Of a stretch of 64,000 nucleotides of DNA, positions 20,057-29,834 are shown one piece after another. The notes beneath the pieces are model-generated. The model had not been told where the DNA came from, did no database searches, and saw nothing but the letters and a program-made list of their open reading frames with translations. The position numbers were made by a program, and so were the translations under genes. Within the stretch, counting starts at the first letter, position 1; the number at the start of each line of letters is the position of its first letter. The DNA lies in assembly GCA_910575255.1 (NCBI GenBank), contig CAJTEM010000022.1:30012-94011 (forward strand). The letters run 5' to 3'. This DNA comes from Lachnospiraceae bacterium. Lineage in GTDB: Bacteria > Bacillota > Clostridia > Lachnospirales > Lachnospiraceae.

Positions 20057-21031
20057 TTAAAGATTATTCATGTACCATTCTATCGCTTCCTTAATTCCCC
20101 TCTCAAAGCTCCACTCCGCCTCATACCCCAAAAGCTCCCTCGCCTTTGAAATATCTGCATTGCTGTGCTTAATATCCCCTTTTCTTTCCGGCCCAAAAGC
20201 AGGCTCTATGTCCCTGCCAAGAGCCTTTGCTAATTCATGGTAAATATCGATCAGAAACTCCCTTCCCCCATAAGCAATATTAAACGCCTGTCCAGCCCCT
20301 TCACAAGAAGCCTTACACGCTTTTAAATTAGCCTCAATCACATTCTCTATGTAGGTAAAGTCCCTGCTCTGCTTTCCGTCCCCGTAAATCACCGGCTGTT
20401 CACCATTCAGCAGCTGCTTAATAAATTTCGGGATTACCGCCGCATACGCGCCCTCTGGATTCTGCCTTCTGCCAAACACATTGAAATAGCGCAGTCCATA
20501 CGTCTCCAATCCATACAACCTGTAATACAGTTTTCCATACTCCTCACATACCCTTTTCGTCAGAGCGTAGGGCGACAAAAGCTCCCCCTCTGTTCCCTCC
20601 CTTTTCGGAAGCTGCGGGTGATCCCCATACACAGAAGAACTGGACGCATAGACAAACCTTCTTACACCCTTTTGCCGCGCCGCCTCCATCATATTCAGCG
20701 TCCCTCTGATATTTACCTCCTCATAAAACAACGGCATCTCAATACTTCTTGGAACACTTCCCCAGGCAGCCTGATTCAGCACATAGGAGACTCCTTCACA
20801 GGCCTTCAAACACGTATCCATATCTCTGATATCCCCTTTCACAAACTCATAAAGAGGATGATCCAGAAACAGATCCACATTCTCCTGCTTTCCTGTAGAA
20901 AGATCATCCAGACACCGCACCCTGTATCCCAGATTCAAGATCGCCTCACATAAATTAGAACCAATAAACCCCGCTCCCCCTGTCACCAAAAAAACATCAT
21001 TTTTATTAAATTTCAAATTTTCATAAGACAT
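20057..21031 (-). CDS. wbpP: UDP-N-acetylglucosamine 4-epimerase-like SDR (WbpP/TviC family)
   Basis: GGAGFIGSNL, DDLSTGKQENV, NQAAWGSVPRS, SSSSVYGD and SPYALTK follow the WbpP/TviC pattern. The N-terminal MSYENLKF is also typical of this family, which is why 21031 is taken as the start even though its binding site is poor and the frame is open to 21103. Family members interconvert UDP-GlcNAc/GlcNAcA and the galacto forms. It directly follows the WbpO-like dehydrogenase, as in other loci making N-acetylgalactosaminuronic acid. Confidence 0.88.
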   Translation of the reverse strand: MSYENLKFNKNDVFLVTGGAGFIGSNLCEAILNLGYRVRCLDDLSTGKQENVDLFLDHPLYEFVKGDIRDMDTCLKACEGVSYVLNQAAWGSVPRSIEMPLFYEEVNIRGTLNMMEAARQKGVRRFVYASSSSVYGDHPQLPKREGTEGELLSPYALTKRVCEEYGKLYYRLYGLETYGLRYFNVFGRRQNPEGAYAAVIPKFIKQLLNGEQPVIYGDGKQSRDFTYIENVIEANLKACKASCEGAGQAFNIAYGGREFLIDIYHELAKALGRDIEPAFGPERKGDIKHSNADISKARELLGYEAEWSFERGIKEAIEWYMNNL

Positions 21032-21053
21032 ATCTCCATGCTCGCTTTCCCTG

Positions 21054-22379
21054 CTATAATCTCCAGTAAAGATATCCCGCCTGTTCATACTCCTTCTTAT
21101 CAAACAATCCCTTTATATCCAATAAGACCTTTTTCTGCCCTGATCCCTCTCCGTACAACAGATCCAGATCTTCCCTCTTTATTTCCTTAAATACATCATG
21201 TCCCACCGCCAAAATAACCGCGTCCATATGATTCATACATTCTTTACTCTGTAATATAACCCCATACTCCCTTTCTGTCTCTTTCCCATCTGCTATGGGA
21301 TCACAAATAACCGGATCAATCTCATATTCTCTCAATTCCTTCACAATATCAATCACACGGGTATTTCTCGTATCAGGACAATTCTCCTTAAAAGTAAATC
21401 CCAATATGGCAACCCTGGCATTCCTCACACCAGCACCAACTTTTATCAGGCTTTTAATCAGATTTTCCGCCACATACCTTCCCATATCATCATTGATACG
21501 CCTGCCCGACAAGATAATCTGGCTGTGATATCCCAGCTTCTCCGCCTGATATGTCAGGTAATAAGGGTCCACCCCGATACAGTGCCCTCCTACAAGCCCA
21601 GGCTGAAACCTTAAAAAATTCCATTTGGTCCCCGCCGCCTCAAGAACAGACTTTGTATCAATCCCCATCTTATGAAAAATAATAGAAAGCTCATTCATAA
21701 AAGCAATATTAATATCCCTCTGGCTGTTCTCAATCACTTTTGCAGCCTCCGCTACTTTTATGCTCTCCGCTTTATGTACTCCCGCCTTCACCACCAACTC
21801 ATAAACCTTGGCAATGATCTTTAGAGTCTCACTGTCCATACCAGAGACAATCTTTGTAATAGACTCCAGGCGATGAACCTTATCCCCAGGATTGATCCTC
21901 TCAGGCGAATACCCTATCTTAAAATCCGATCCACAGACCAGACCGGATTCCCTTTCCAAAATCGGTACACAGATCTCCTCCGTCACCCCCGGATATACCG
22001 TTGACTCATACACAACCACAGAGCCCTTCACAAGATTCCTTCCCAATATACGGCTTGCGCCTTCCACCGGCGACAGATTAGGCGTATGATCCGGATTCAC
22101 CGGAGTGGGAACCGCTACAATATGGAACCTTGCCTCCCGCAGCTTCCTCTCATCCGATGTAAAATCCACACTGCACCCTTTAATCCTATGGTCTCCTACC
22201 TCCTTTGTAGGGTCAATTCCCAGGCAGTAACTCCCTATCTTCTCTTCATTAATATCGAATCCTATGACCTTCAATTTTTCAGAAAAAGCAACCGCAATGG
22301 GCATTCCTACATACCCCATTCCAATGACGCTCAGTTTACACTCTTTACTTATCAGCTTGTCATATAAATTTTTCATCAT
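21054..22379 (-). CDS. wbpO: UDP-HexNAc 6-dehydrogenase (WbpO/TviB family)
   Basis: Nucleotide-sugar dehydrogenase of 441 residues with GMGYVGMPIAV, ESTVYPGVTEE, YSPERINPGDK and the active-site LVGGHCIGVDPYYLTY containing the catalytic cysteine. The HCIGVDPYYL form distinguishes WbpO/TviB/WecC enzymes from Ugd, whose version here is GYCLPKD. Predicted to oxidise UDP-GalNAc or UDP-GlcNAc to the uronic acid. The 3' end overlaps the open frame before the epimerase, and the 5' end overlaps the AsnB-like gene by 20 bp. Confidence 0.92.
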   Translation of the reverse strand: MMKNLYDKLISKECKLSVIGMGYVGMPIAVAFSEKLKVIGFDINEEKIGSYCLGIDPTKEVGDHRIKGCSVDFTSDERKLREARFHIVAVPTPVNPDHTPNLSPVEGASRILGRNLVKGSVVVYESTVYPGVTEEICVPILERESGLVCGSDFKIGYSPERINPGDKVHRLESITKIVSGMDSETLKIIAKVYELVVKAGVHKAESIKVAEAAKVIENSQRDINIAFMNELSIIFHKMGIDTKSVLEAAGTKWNFLRFQPGLVGGHCIGVDPYYLTYQAEKLGYHSQIILSGRRINDDMGRYVAENLIKSLIKVGAGVRNARVAILGFTFKENCPDTRNTRVIDIVKELREYEIDPVICDPIADGKETEREYGVILQSKECMNHMDAVILAVGHDVFKEIKREDLDLLYGEGSGQKKVLLDIKGLFDKKEYEQAGYLYWRL

Positions 22380-24084
22380 TCCATTCCCGCTTTAAAATCT
22401 CACATGTAATCGGAGTATTTCTTCTCTGAGCCCTAAAATAGTTAGCCGGCACGGCAAATCCCTTTTTTTCCCTATATAAAAGCTCTTTCGGTATTACATC
22501 CTCATATGATTTCTTTAAAATCCTTTTTAACATATCAGCACTGCAGCACTCCTCCTCACTTAGAGAAAAAGCAAACTCCATTAACCTTCTTCCCAAAAAA
22601 GGAACTCTCGCCTCAAGAGAATTCGCCATGCTGACCCGGTCCACCTTTGTCAATATATCCCCAGGCAAATACGTTTTAAAATCCAAATACCTTGCTCTGG
22701 TAATCGGAGGAAGCTCCCTTCTGTAATATTTCCTTAAATGCCACCAGACATCATAATCTTTTCCAATTCCCCACTTTTTTCTATAGGATTCCACATCCCC
22801 TTTATCTGACATATGTATATACGGAATATAATGATCCAAACCCGTATGTACATATCTCCTTAATATCACTTCCGGCAAAATGCCATCCAGCCCTGTCCGT
22901 CTGGATAATTTACCAAGGATTTCACTGTCTATCTTTTTCCCCTTCAAAGATTCCACATAGGACCGGTAACGATGATAACCGCCAAACAATTCATCCCCTC
23001 CGTCCCCGGTCAGAACAACCGTTACATCCCTTCTGGCAAGCTCCGATACAAGATAAGAAGGATACGCAGATGTATCCGCAAAAGGCTCATCATACCAATC
23101 CCTCAGTCTTCCCTTAATCCCCTCAATATCCTTATACTCCAGGATTTTTTTACTACAATTCAAACCATACTTTGCGGTCATAATATCCGCATATCCGGAC
23201 TCATCATACGGTTTCTCTTTAAACCCGATTGTATAAGTGTGTATATCCGGACTGTACTGATTACACTCATAACTGATAATGCTGGAATCAACACCCCCGC
23301 TCAAAAAACATCCCACAGGAACATCCGCTATAAGCTGCTGACGGACAGAATCCGACAACAGACTCCTCAACTCTTCACACAGTACTTCTTCCTTTCTGCG
23401 TCTTCCTTTTGCCGTATTCACATGAAGCTTCCAATACTTATGGATACCCTTTATATTTCTGTTCTTCAAATCATAAACCAGAACATGGGCCGGCAGAAGC
23501 TTATAGCAGTCCATATACATGGTTTTAGGCTCCGGTATATACTGATAAAACAAATAGTCATATAAAGCCGTATAATCCATCCTCCATGCCACATCTCCGC
23601 ACGCTTTTTCAAGAGCCTTTATCTCAGAAGCAAAAGCGAACCGACCATTATTGCAGTAATAATACAGAGGCTTTATCCCCGCCCGGTCCCTGTACAGCTT
23701 TAACTCCATGGTTCTTCTGTCATAGATTGCAATCGCAAACATCCCGTCAATCTTATCTATAAATCCATCGCCATACTCCATATAAGCATTGAGAATCACC
23801 TCCGTATCCCCGCTGGAGCGAAAACGATATTTCTTTTCCAGTTCTCTTTTCAGGGAAGTATAGCCGTAGATCTCGCCGTTATATACAATCGTCACATTCC
23901 CATCCATGCTTGTCATTGGCTGCATGCCATTTTCTGACAAATCCATAATTGCCAGCCGGGCAAACGCCAGGGTACAGTCCTGAAATTCCTCCGTCCGGCA
24001 TGCGTCAGGCCCCCGGTGACGAATACTCTCTATTCCCTTTTTATAGTCCCAATTTCTATTATTGCCGCCTAATATTCCGCACAT
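22360..24084 (-). CDS. asnB: Asparagine synthase-like glutamine amidotransferase (AsnB/WbpS type)
   Basis: The mature N-terminal Cys (MCGILGG) is the class II glutaminase nucleophile, followed by RHRGPDA and YNGEIYGY. The synthetase half has FLSGGVDSSI, the ATP-pyrophosphatase loop, and TGDGGDELFGGY. In P. aeruginosa serotype O6 an AsnB homologue (WbpS) beside WbpO and WbpP amidates GalNAcA. The identical three-gene context here suggests uronamide formation rather than free asparagine synthesis. 574 residues, a normal length. Confidence 0.9.
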   Translation of the reverse strand: MCGILGGNNRNWDYKKGIESIRHRGPDACRTEEFQDCTLAFARLAIMDLSENGMQPMTSMDGNVTIVYNGEIYGYTSLKRELEKKYRFRSSGDTEVILNAYMEYGDGFIDKIDGMFAIAIYDRRTMELKLYRDRAGIKPLYYYCNNGRFAFASEIKALEKACGDVAWRMDYTALYDYLFYQYIPEPKTMYMDCYKLLPAHVLVYDLKNRNIKGIHKYWKLHVNTAKGRRRKEEVLCEELRSLLSDSVRQQLIADVPVGCFLSGGVDSSIISYECNQYSPDIHTYTIGFKEKPYDESGYADIMTAKYGLNCSKKILEYKDIEGIKGRLRDWYDEPFADTSAYPSYLVSELARRDVTVVLTGDGGDELFGGYHRYRSYVESLKGKKIDSEILGKLSRRTGLDGILPEVILRRYVHTGLDHYIPYIHMSDKGDVESYRKKWGIGKDYDVWWHLRKYYRRELPPITRARYLDFKTYLPGDILTKVDRVSMANSLEARVPFLGRRLMEFAFSLSEEECCSADMLKRILKKSYEDVIPKELLYREKKGFAVPANYFRAQRRNTPITCEILKREWNDEKFI

Positions 24085-24108
24085 TTTCTGTCCGCATACT
24101 GTGTATGC

Positions 24109-25047
24109 TTATCCCCTCTTTAATTGGTTTTTCCTTAAAGCACTGCTTCTAATTAATGTATAAATACATTCCATAAAAAACACTTTCAATATGATATAAA
24201 AATTCGCCACAGACATATTTTCCTTAAATTTATAGTAAGCGTTAAGTAATGTATCTCTTCTTCTCACGCTTAAATCCATGAACACGCCCAGCCTCTTTTC
24301 CATACATAATTCCAGATCAACAAAATATTTCCACATAATAAAAGAATTATTATTATTCGCTGACACAGAAGCCGCGTTTGTACCATTCTTCCTGACCACT
24401 TTTCTGTATACACTCATATCCTCATCAATATAACCAAAAGTTCCTTTTGATAAAAGAATACAATATACGGTCTGATCCCCCACTAAATTATGTATACGAT
24501 AAAAAAAATTATATCTTCCATTCTTTTCTTTAAATATATTTCTATACATAAATGTTCCTGTATGTCCCGGCAATGTTCCGCTCTGAAAATCTTTAAGCGT
24601 ATATCCTTCTTTAGAATCATAGATAGTTCTATAATCAATCCGCAGACTATTGCCATATTCCCCTACGACATGACATTTATGAAAAACTCCCATTGAACCC
24701 GGATGAGTATCTAAGTACTGTACCTGCTTTTCAAGCTTAAGATCATCCGTCCAATAATCATCTCCTTCTAAAGTGCAGATATACTTACCTTTTGCCTTTG
24801 TCATAATATAATATGCGTTCTTTGTCGCACCTACATTTTTATTTCTTAAAATTAAATGAATTCTATTTCCATATCTTCTTTTGTATTCCAGTAAAACCTC
24901 TCTTGTCCCATCTGTTGAGCAATCATCTGACACAAGAATTTCTGTTCTGAATGATGTTTTTTGCATTAAGATACTGTCTAAAGCCTTAGAAATATACTTC
25001 TTATGCTGGTAGGTAATAACCAAAATACTGAGAACTATATCTTCCAT
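24109..25047 (-). CDS. Family 2 glycosyltransferase
   Basis: GT2 domain over the first 220 residues: LSILVITYQHKKYI, SDDCSTDGT and CTLEGDDYW, where EGDDYW is the metal- and sugar-binding motif common in Clostridial and Bacteroides GT2 enzymes. The C-terminal third is helical and basic. AGAGGAAGG precedes the ATG. This begins a noticeably AT-rich stretch (to about 28.6 kb), suggesting a different origin from the WbpO/WbpP block. Confidence 0.88.
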   Translation of the reverse strand: MEDIVLSILVITYQHKKYISKALDSILMQKTSFRTEILVSDDCSTDGTREVLLEYKRRYGNRIHLILRNKNVGATKNAYYIMTKAKGKYICTLEGDDYWTDDLKLEKQVQYLDTHPGSMGVFHKCHVVGEYGNSLRIDYRTIYDSKEGYTLKDFQSGTLPGHTGTFMYRNIFKEKNGRYNFFYRIHNLVGDQTVYCILLSKGTFGYIDEDMSVYRKVVRKNGTNAASVSANNNNSFIMWKYFVDLELCMEKRLGVFMDLSVRRRDTLLNAYYKFKENMSVANFYIILKVFFMECIYTLIRSSALRKNQLKRG

Positions 25048-25086
25048 TTACCTTCCTCTTTTTAACACTTATTTTTATCTGTTTTC

Positions 25087-26289
25087 TCATACCCACACAA
25101 TGTAATTGTGAATATAATCATCCAGCGTTTCTGAACAATTTAACAGAGTAGAAGAACACTGCCTTCGCAGTATCCGCTGGTCAAAATGCAAGTCCAATGC
25201 TCTTTTCACACAACCATAAACAGGCATTTCCATTGCGTCCAATGTTCTGCTCAAAACTATTTCTTCCTCAATCGGTATAGAAAGCATGCTCAAGATCCTT
25301 CTTCCCTTCTCCGCGATGATCTCCTCCGAAGGATGAAAGGGTTCATAAAACAACAATTTCTCATGATAATTTCTTTCTATATAATCCGAAATACGAATAT
25401 CACATTTTTCTTCCCGGCTCTTTAGTTTTTCCATTTGCGTACAGAAATTATTCAGTATAGATTGTTCATCCCATATATCGTCATTAAGAATGGACCCCTT
25501 TATTTCTTCAACACTTCGTCCATTCTTATAACATTCGTCAATATACTGGTCTCTCTTCCCGATACTTTCGGCTGAAACCCTAAGCCTCTGCCCGCTTATC
25601 GGATCGTAACCGTTCATATCTACCGCATGTTTCTGCAAATGCCTTTTTATCTGCTCATCATCAGGGAAATAGCTCTGCATAAAAAACAAATTGCATCCAT
25701 ATAAATTTGGAATCACAATCTTTATTGCATCAGGTTTCAATCGTTTCATCAATGATTCTGCGCCAGGCATTTTAAAATCATTCTCTTCTCTGATATCCTG
25801 CGTTAAAAATAGATCGCAGCTTTTCAACTCCATGTCTGAAGGAGCTTTTCCTTCCCCCACATAATAATAGCGAATGAAATATCGTTTGGAAAAATAATAA
25901 TTCAATCGCAAATATTCACACAGCTTTTCCATATGGCAATTTCCATAAACAATTGCCAGTTTTGACTTTTCATAAAGCTCGCTATGGATAAAATCCAAAA
26001 ATTCATTCAAACCATTTTCAATCAGTGTGTCACGAATTTCCAAAAATGTCTGATAGGCAGCTGCAATTACTGTATAGCACTCCTTTAATTCATCTATTTT
26101 TTCATCCAGGGAATAAACATATTTATTATGAAAATATCTATGATTTCTTTTATCAATGCAATAACTAATTCCATTTGGATTACTAATACGACAATAAAAT
26201 TTTTCTCCTTCCAAACCTGTCCCATACAGTACAATCTTCTTCATAAACTTCTGTTTCCTTTTTTCGTCCCACATTTGTTTCTCAGTCAT
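25087..26289 (-). CDS. WcbI-like polysaccharide protein with N-terminal Rossmann module
   Basis: Residues about 17-110 form the recurrent module (IVLYGTGLEGEKF). From about residue 130 the protein resembles WcbI, a capsule protein proposed to act as an acetyltransferase: IVYGNCHMEKLCEYL and LFLTQDIREEN. The start is uncertain. ATG 26289 overlaps the upstream stop and has only a weak GGAA; ATG 26244, just before the Rossmann module, is the alternative. Confidence 0.6.
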   Translation of the reverse strand: MTEKQMWDEKRKQKFMKKIVLYGTGLEGEKFYCRISNPNGISYCIDKRNHRYFHNKYVYSLDEKIDELKECYTVIAAAYQTFLEIRDTLIENGLNEFLDFIHSELYEKSKLAIVYGNCHMEKLCEYLRLNYYFSKRYFIRYYYVGEGKAPSDMELKSCDLFLTQDIREENDFKMPGAESLMKRLKPDAIKIVIPNLYGCNLFFMQSYFPDDEQIKRHLQKHAVDMNGYDPISGQRLRVSAESIGKRDQYIDECYKNGRSVEEIKGSILNDDIWDEQSILNNFCTQMEKLKSREEKCDIRISDYIERNYHEKLLFYEPFHPSEEIIAEKGRRILSMLSIPIEEEIVLSRTLDAMEMPVYGCVKRALDLHFDQRILRRQCSSTLLNCSETLDDYIHNYIVWV

Positions 26290-27442
26290 TTTTTATAGTG
26301 TTCCAAATACATTCACCCAAGGATTCTTTGTTTTGTCCTTTTTCCGTTTTACTATTTTCTAATGATATAAAAAGCCTCAGATAGTTTTGTTCTTCAGTAA
26401 AAATCATTCTCCCTGTCTCCAAATGGATCTTCCATTCATCTTTAATTTTGGGCGGCACTACTTTTATCCACTCTATCATTTCAGTATACTTATTAATACG
26501 CAATACATAGTTTGCTGTCCGGTTTGCAAACCAAATATATTGTTTATCCTCCGTATAACCCCAATATTTTGACCATCCTGATTCATGATATTCCAAATCC
26601 TTCGGATACTGATCATGTTCCTTAACTTCATAACTCTGTAAATCAATAATCAATATTTTCCCAGATAAAGCAGGAAGCAAAAATATCTTATGATCCGTTA
26701 CAGCAATCCTACTGAATGATAGCTCTCTATCACTACAATGATAAATTCTTTCAATCCCATCTAAAGTGCCATCCCACGCATACAAATCTTTATTCATAGA
26801 AAGTATGTAAAATATATCATTACTAAAAACAATATATTCGATATCTGATAATTCATAAGGAATATCAATAGACTCGTAGTTGAGATCCTTAAAGTTCATC
26901 CTTATGGCCTTATTTCTGTTCCTTTCAAACAAATACACCCAGTTATTACATTGAACAGAACACCATAACTGCATTTTTCCCTTTCTATTTATTTTAAAAT
27001 CTTCATTTGAATAGTTCCATGGATACACCGCATATTTCTTTTCCTGAAGGTCAAATTCAATCCTGGTCAAACCATTTCTTGGGAAAATAAATAACTTTTC
27101 ATTATATAAATAGATACCAGCAAAACATTGGCATTCAATCATTTCAACTGTTGGCAACGGATACTCATAATACTTATTCTGTTCAGTATTATATTCATGT
27201 ATATACGTTCCATATTGATCGACCCAATAAATGCTTGATTTATCCGCAAACATATTGTCTATTACCGGATGATTTATCCATCCATTTAGATTTTCTAAAT
27301 TAATATAGGAAGATTTCTTCGTATCAACATCTATATTCATAAAATATCCTTCTGTAGATACAAACCACACTTTATTCTTATTCAATATACAATTACTAAA
27401 GTTAACTTTTTTATCCTTCAAGTAATTTCCTCCTATATTCAT
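26282..27442 (-). CDS. Hypothetical beta-propeller-like protein
   Basis: 386 residues with no signal peptide and no membrane helix. Roughly 45-residue units recur with aromatic-rich strand pairs (KVWFVSTEGYF, SIYWVDQYGTY, WVYLFERNRN, YIWFANRTANYV), suggesting a six- or seven-bladed beta-propeller. I do not recognise the family. ATG 27442 is taken because GGGGAGG lies 5 bases upstream. Sitting between FkbM and WcbI-like genes, it may help position an acceptor, but this is a guess. Confidence 0.6.
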   Translation of the reverse strand: MNIGGNYLKDKKVNFSNCILNKNKVWFVSTEGYFMNIDVDTKKSSYINLENLNGWINHPVIDNMFADKSSIYWVDQYGTYIHEYNTEQNKYYEYPLPTVEMIECQCFAGIYLYNEKLFIFPRNGLTRIEFDLQEKKYAVYPWNYSNEDFKINRKGKMQLWCSVQCNNWVYLFERNRNKAIRMNFKDLNYESIDIPYELSDIEYIVFSNDIFYILSMNKDLYAWDGTLDGIERIYHCSDRELSFSRIAVTDHKIFLLPALSGKILIIDLQSYEVKEHDQYPKDLEYHESGWSKYWGYTEDKQYIWFANRTANYVLRINKYTEMIEWIKVVPPKIKDEWKIHLETGRMIFTEEQNYLRLFISLENSKTEKGQNKESLGECIWNTIKND

Positions 27443-27485
27443 AATTCCCTCCCCTACATTTTGGTCAGACAACAATTAATTATAT

Positions 27486-28571
27486 CTATATATTTGCGTA
27501 TAATACTGTTTCGCATATATTTGTCGCATAATGGCGAATTCCTAATTTATATTCCGGAACTAAGTTCAATATATATAGCGCTAATTCAATCACATCATAT
27601 GGTTTATGATAAATACAGATTGCCAGCTTTGGTTTACACCGTAATATAGTATTTTTTGCTCCTTCTAGTGCTCTTAATTCGCTCCCTTCAATATCCATCT
27701 TAATATAGGTTACCTTTTCACTCCCTACCAAATCATCGATAGTCCTCCCATCAACAACCAGCGTCCCCTGCGATTTTATGCGAGAACCTTCCCTATCTTC
27801 ATAAAAATTCAATTTCTCATTTTTATCCCATACAGCACACTCGGATATATCAACATTATGAATACCTTCTATTTCAAATTTATTACAGAGAATTCTATAC
27901 ATATGTGGTAAGGGTTCAAATACAAATATTTTTTTATAGTTTCCTTCTGTCCATGAAAGAAAATCCATGACTGTAGAGCCATCATAAGCTCCAGCATCAA
28001 CATATACCTCTTGCTGTTCACAAGCAAAATAATCAAAATACTGCTTTCCTAATATCCCCCATAAAACTCCCATATGTTTTGGCTCCACAATTTTATTTTC
28101 GGGATATCCTCGTTGCAACAAAATGTCCACCATCTCTTTTCCATATTTTAAAGAACCAATAATAACTAAATCGTTCATTCCACATTTTTCTATCATTTCA
28201 TCGACAGAAATAACCGGTATTCCTTCTACAATGCTCCCGTAATAGTTACTATCACAAAAACACTTTATAGATAATCCACAAAATTCTAATACTCTTTTAT
28301 TTCTTTTCCCATATTCTCCACAGCCAAAAATAACAAACTCCGCATTATGTATATCTTTATCTAACAATTCAAGACATGACCATGTATCATTTAATTTGCT
28401 TAAAGTGTTATAAAACTTATCCATATCTCCATCTATCATATAATCAACTCTGGCATCAAATAGGATTTTTGATCTTTCATCTACCAAAGCATTTTTTATA
28501 TATTGAATATTCTGTAATTTTTCACTCCAAGTCATTTTTTCAAAATAAGAAAGTGATAAATCTTTAATCAT
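27486..28571 (-). CDS. FkbM-family methyltransferase with N-terminal Rossmann module
   Basis: Residues about 80-165 carry the locus-wide module (FVIFGCGEYGKRN, IPVISVDEM). From about residue 195 comes an FkbM methyltransferase: VYVDAGAYDGSTV is the SAM-binding motif I, FVFEPLPHMYR the acidic loop, and YIKMDIEGSELRALEGA the family signature. It probably O-methylates a sugar. ATG 28571 has AAGGAG upstream; an in-frame GTG at 28595 would overlap that site. Confidence 0.88.
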   Translation of the reverse strand: MIKDLSLSYFEKMTWSEKLQNIQYIKNALVDERSKILFDARVDYMIDGDMDKFYNTLSKLNDTWSCLELLDKDIHNAEFVIFGCGEYGKRNKRVLEFCGLSIKCFCDSNYYGSIVEGIPVISVDEMIEKCGMNDLVIIGSLKYGKEMVDILLQRGYPENKIVEPKHMGVLWGILGKQYFDYFACEQQEVYVDAGAYDGSTVMDFLSWTEGNYKKIFVFEPLPHMYRILCNKFEIEGIHNVDISECAVWDKNEKLNFYEDREGSRIKSQGTLVVDGRTIDDLVGSEKVTYIKMDIEGSELRALEGAKNTILRCKPKLAICIYHKPYDVIELALYILNLVPEYKLGIRHYATNICETVLYANI

Positions 28572-28604
28572 TATATTTTCTTCTCCTTGACCCACTTTGA
28601 TTTT

Positions 28605-29834
28605 TTACACTATCTCCCTCGTCAACCTCTCCCCCAAATCCATCCCATCCCACACAAACCCAAACTCCATACTCTTCCCAACCTCCACCACCCGGTCAAT
28701 CCCCTTCACGCCAGACATAACCAAAGGCTCCATTCTCTTTTTATCCCCCACCATCACCACCGTCTGCACCTTCCCGTTGCAGATCGGCGCCAATTCCATA
28801 ACATCCCCAATCTCACACTCATAGAACATCCCCGAATCCCCCCGGTACTCCTGAATCACCGGGTCCAGGTCTTCCACCTCCACCCTCACGATCCGGTTGT
28901 CCCTCATTCTCACCACGTGCACTCCCTCTGCCTTGGCAGCCGCCATGCAGCAGTTCACCAGCTTATCCACATACTGAACCGGTTGAAACACATATCTCTC
29001 CTCCACCACTTTCCAGAGCCGCTCCCAGAACAACTCCTTCACATGCCCCATCTTATCCTTCTCCCCCAGCCAGCACACCAGCCTTGGAGAAGTACAGGCA
29101 TTCTGATCCGTCAAATACGTGTCATTATAAAAATCCACAGCCAGCCTGTCCTTATCCTCCGCCCCCATATACGCTTCCGCGTCAATCACACACAAAGAAT
29201 ACCTATCCCCAAACGTAATCTCCCCAGCCCTGGCCGGAAGTTCTGACTTCCTGATCTCTCCGATTGTACTGTCCCCGCCCCAGATCACACGCACATCACA
29301 AATCGAGGAAAAATAATCATTGATCTCCCGGTTCCTCTCATACCTCACAAAAACAATAGAGTCCCTCCACTTCTCATACTCCCTTTTCTCCAGCACTTTT
29401 TTTATGGCCCGGTTAATGATCTCCACCTGGGGAAACTCCTTAGAAGGCAGACGGACAATCCCTCCATTCCCCAGCACGAATCCCACGGCAAAGGAATAGG
29501 CATAATTCACTGCCACATTAGACGGCGCAATATGGAACACCACACCCCGCCCCATCCGGAGTCCGCCCCGGGAAAGGAACCTCCTCCTCTCATGCTCCAT
29601 GCCGGCCTTCCGAATCCAGAAAGCAAAGGTCACCACATCCGGGTACCCCTTAGCCTCCCTGTCCGCCAGCAGTTCCCTGGAAACCTGGTTCAAAAAATCA
29701 ATCCGGCTCTCCTCAAAAGGCACCCCCGCCGGCAGTCCCGGCATTCTCCCTATAATCCCCTCATCACCAAGCTCAAACCGAAGCCCCTTAAAAATTCCCT
29801 CCATAAGTATCACTGCACCCCCTGATCTCCGCAT
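28605..29834 (-). CDS. luxC: LuxC-family acyl-CoA/acyl-protein reductase
   Basis: Matches LuxC, the reductase of the fatty-acid reductase complex that turns an acyl thioester into an aldehyde with NADPH. The nucleophile motif DQNACTSPR (covalent acyl cysteine) and VFHIAPSNVAVN are present, and 409 residues is close to family length. It overlaps the LuxE gene by 47 bp. ATG 29834 has GGGAG at 8 bases; ATG 29804 is an alternative. There is no luciferase (luxAB) in the window. The aldehyde would therefore feed another reaction, see findings. Confidence 0.88.
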   Translation of the reverse strand: MRRSGGAVILMEGIFKGLRFELGDEGIIGRMPGLPAGVPFEESRIDFLNQVSRELLADREAKGYPDVVTFAFWIRKAGMEHERRRFLSRGGLRMGRGVVFHIAPSNVAVNYAYSFAVGFVLGNGGIVRLPSKEFPQVEIINRAIKKVLEKREYEKWRDSIVFVRYERNREINDYFSSICDVRVIWGGDSTIGEIRKSELPARAGEITFGDRYSLCVIDAEAYMGAEDKDRLAVDFYNDTYLTDQNACTSPRLVCWLGEKDKMGHVKELFWERLWKVVEERYVFQPVQYVDKLVNCCMAAAKAEGVHVVRMRDNRIVRVEVEDLDPVIQEYRGDSGMFYECEIGDVMELAPICNGKVQTVVMVGDKKRMEPLVMSGVKGIDRVVEVGKSMEFGFVWDGMDLGERLTREIV

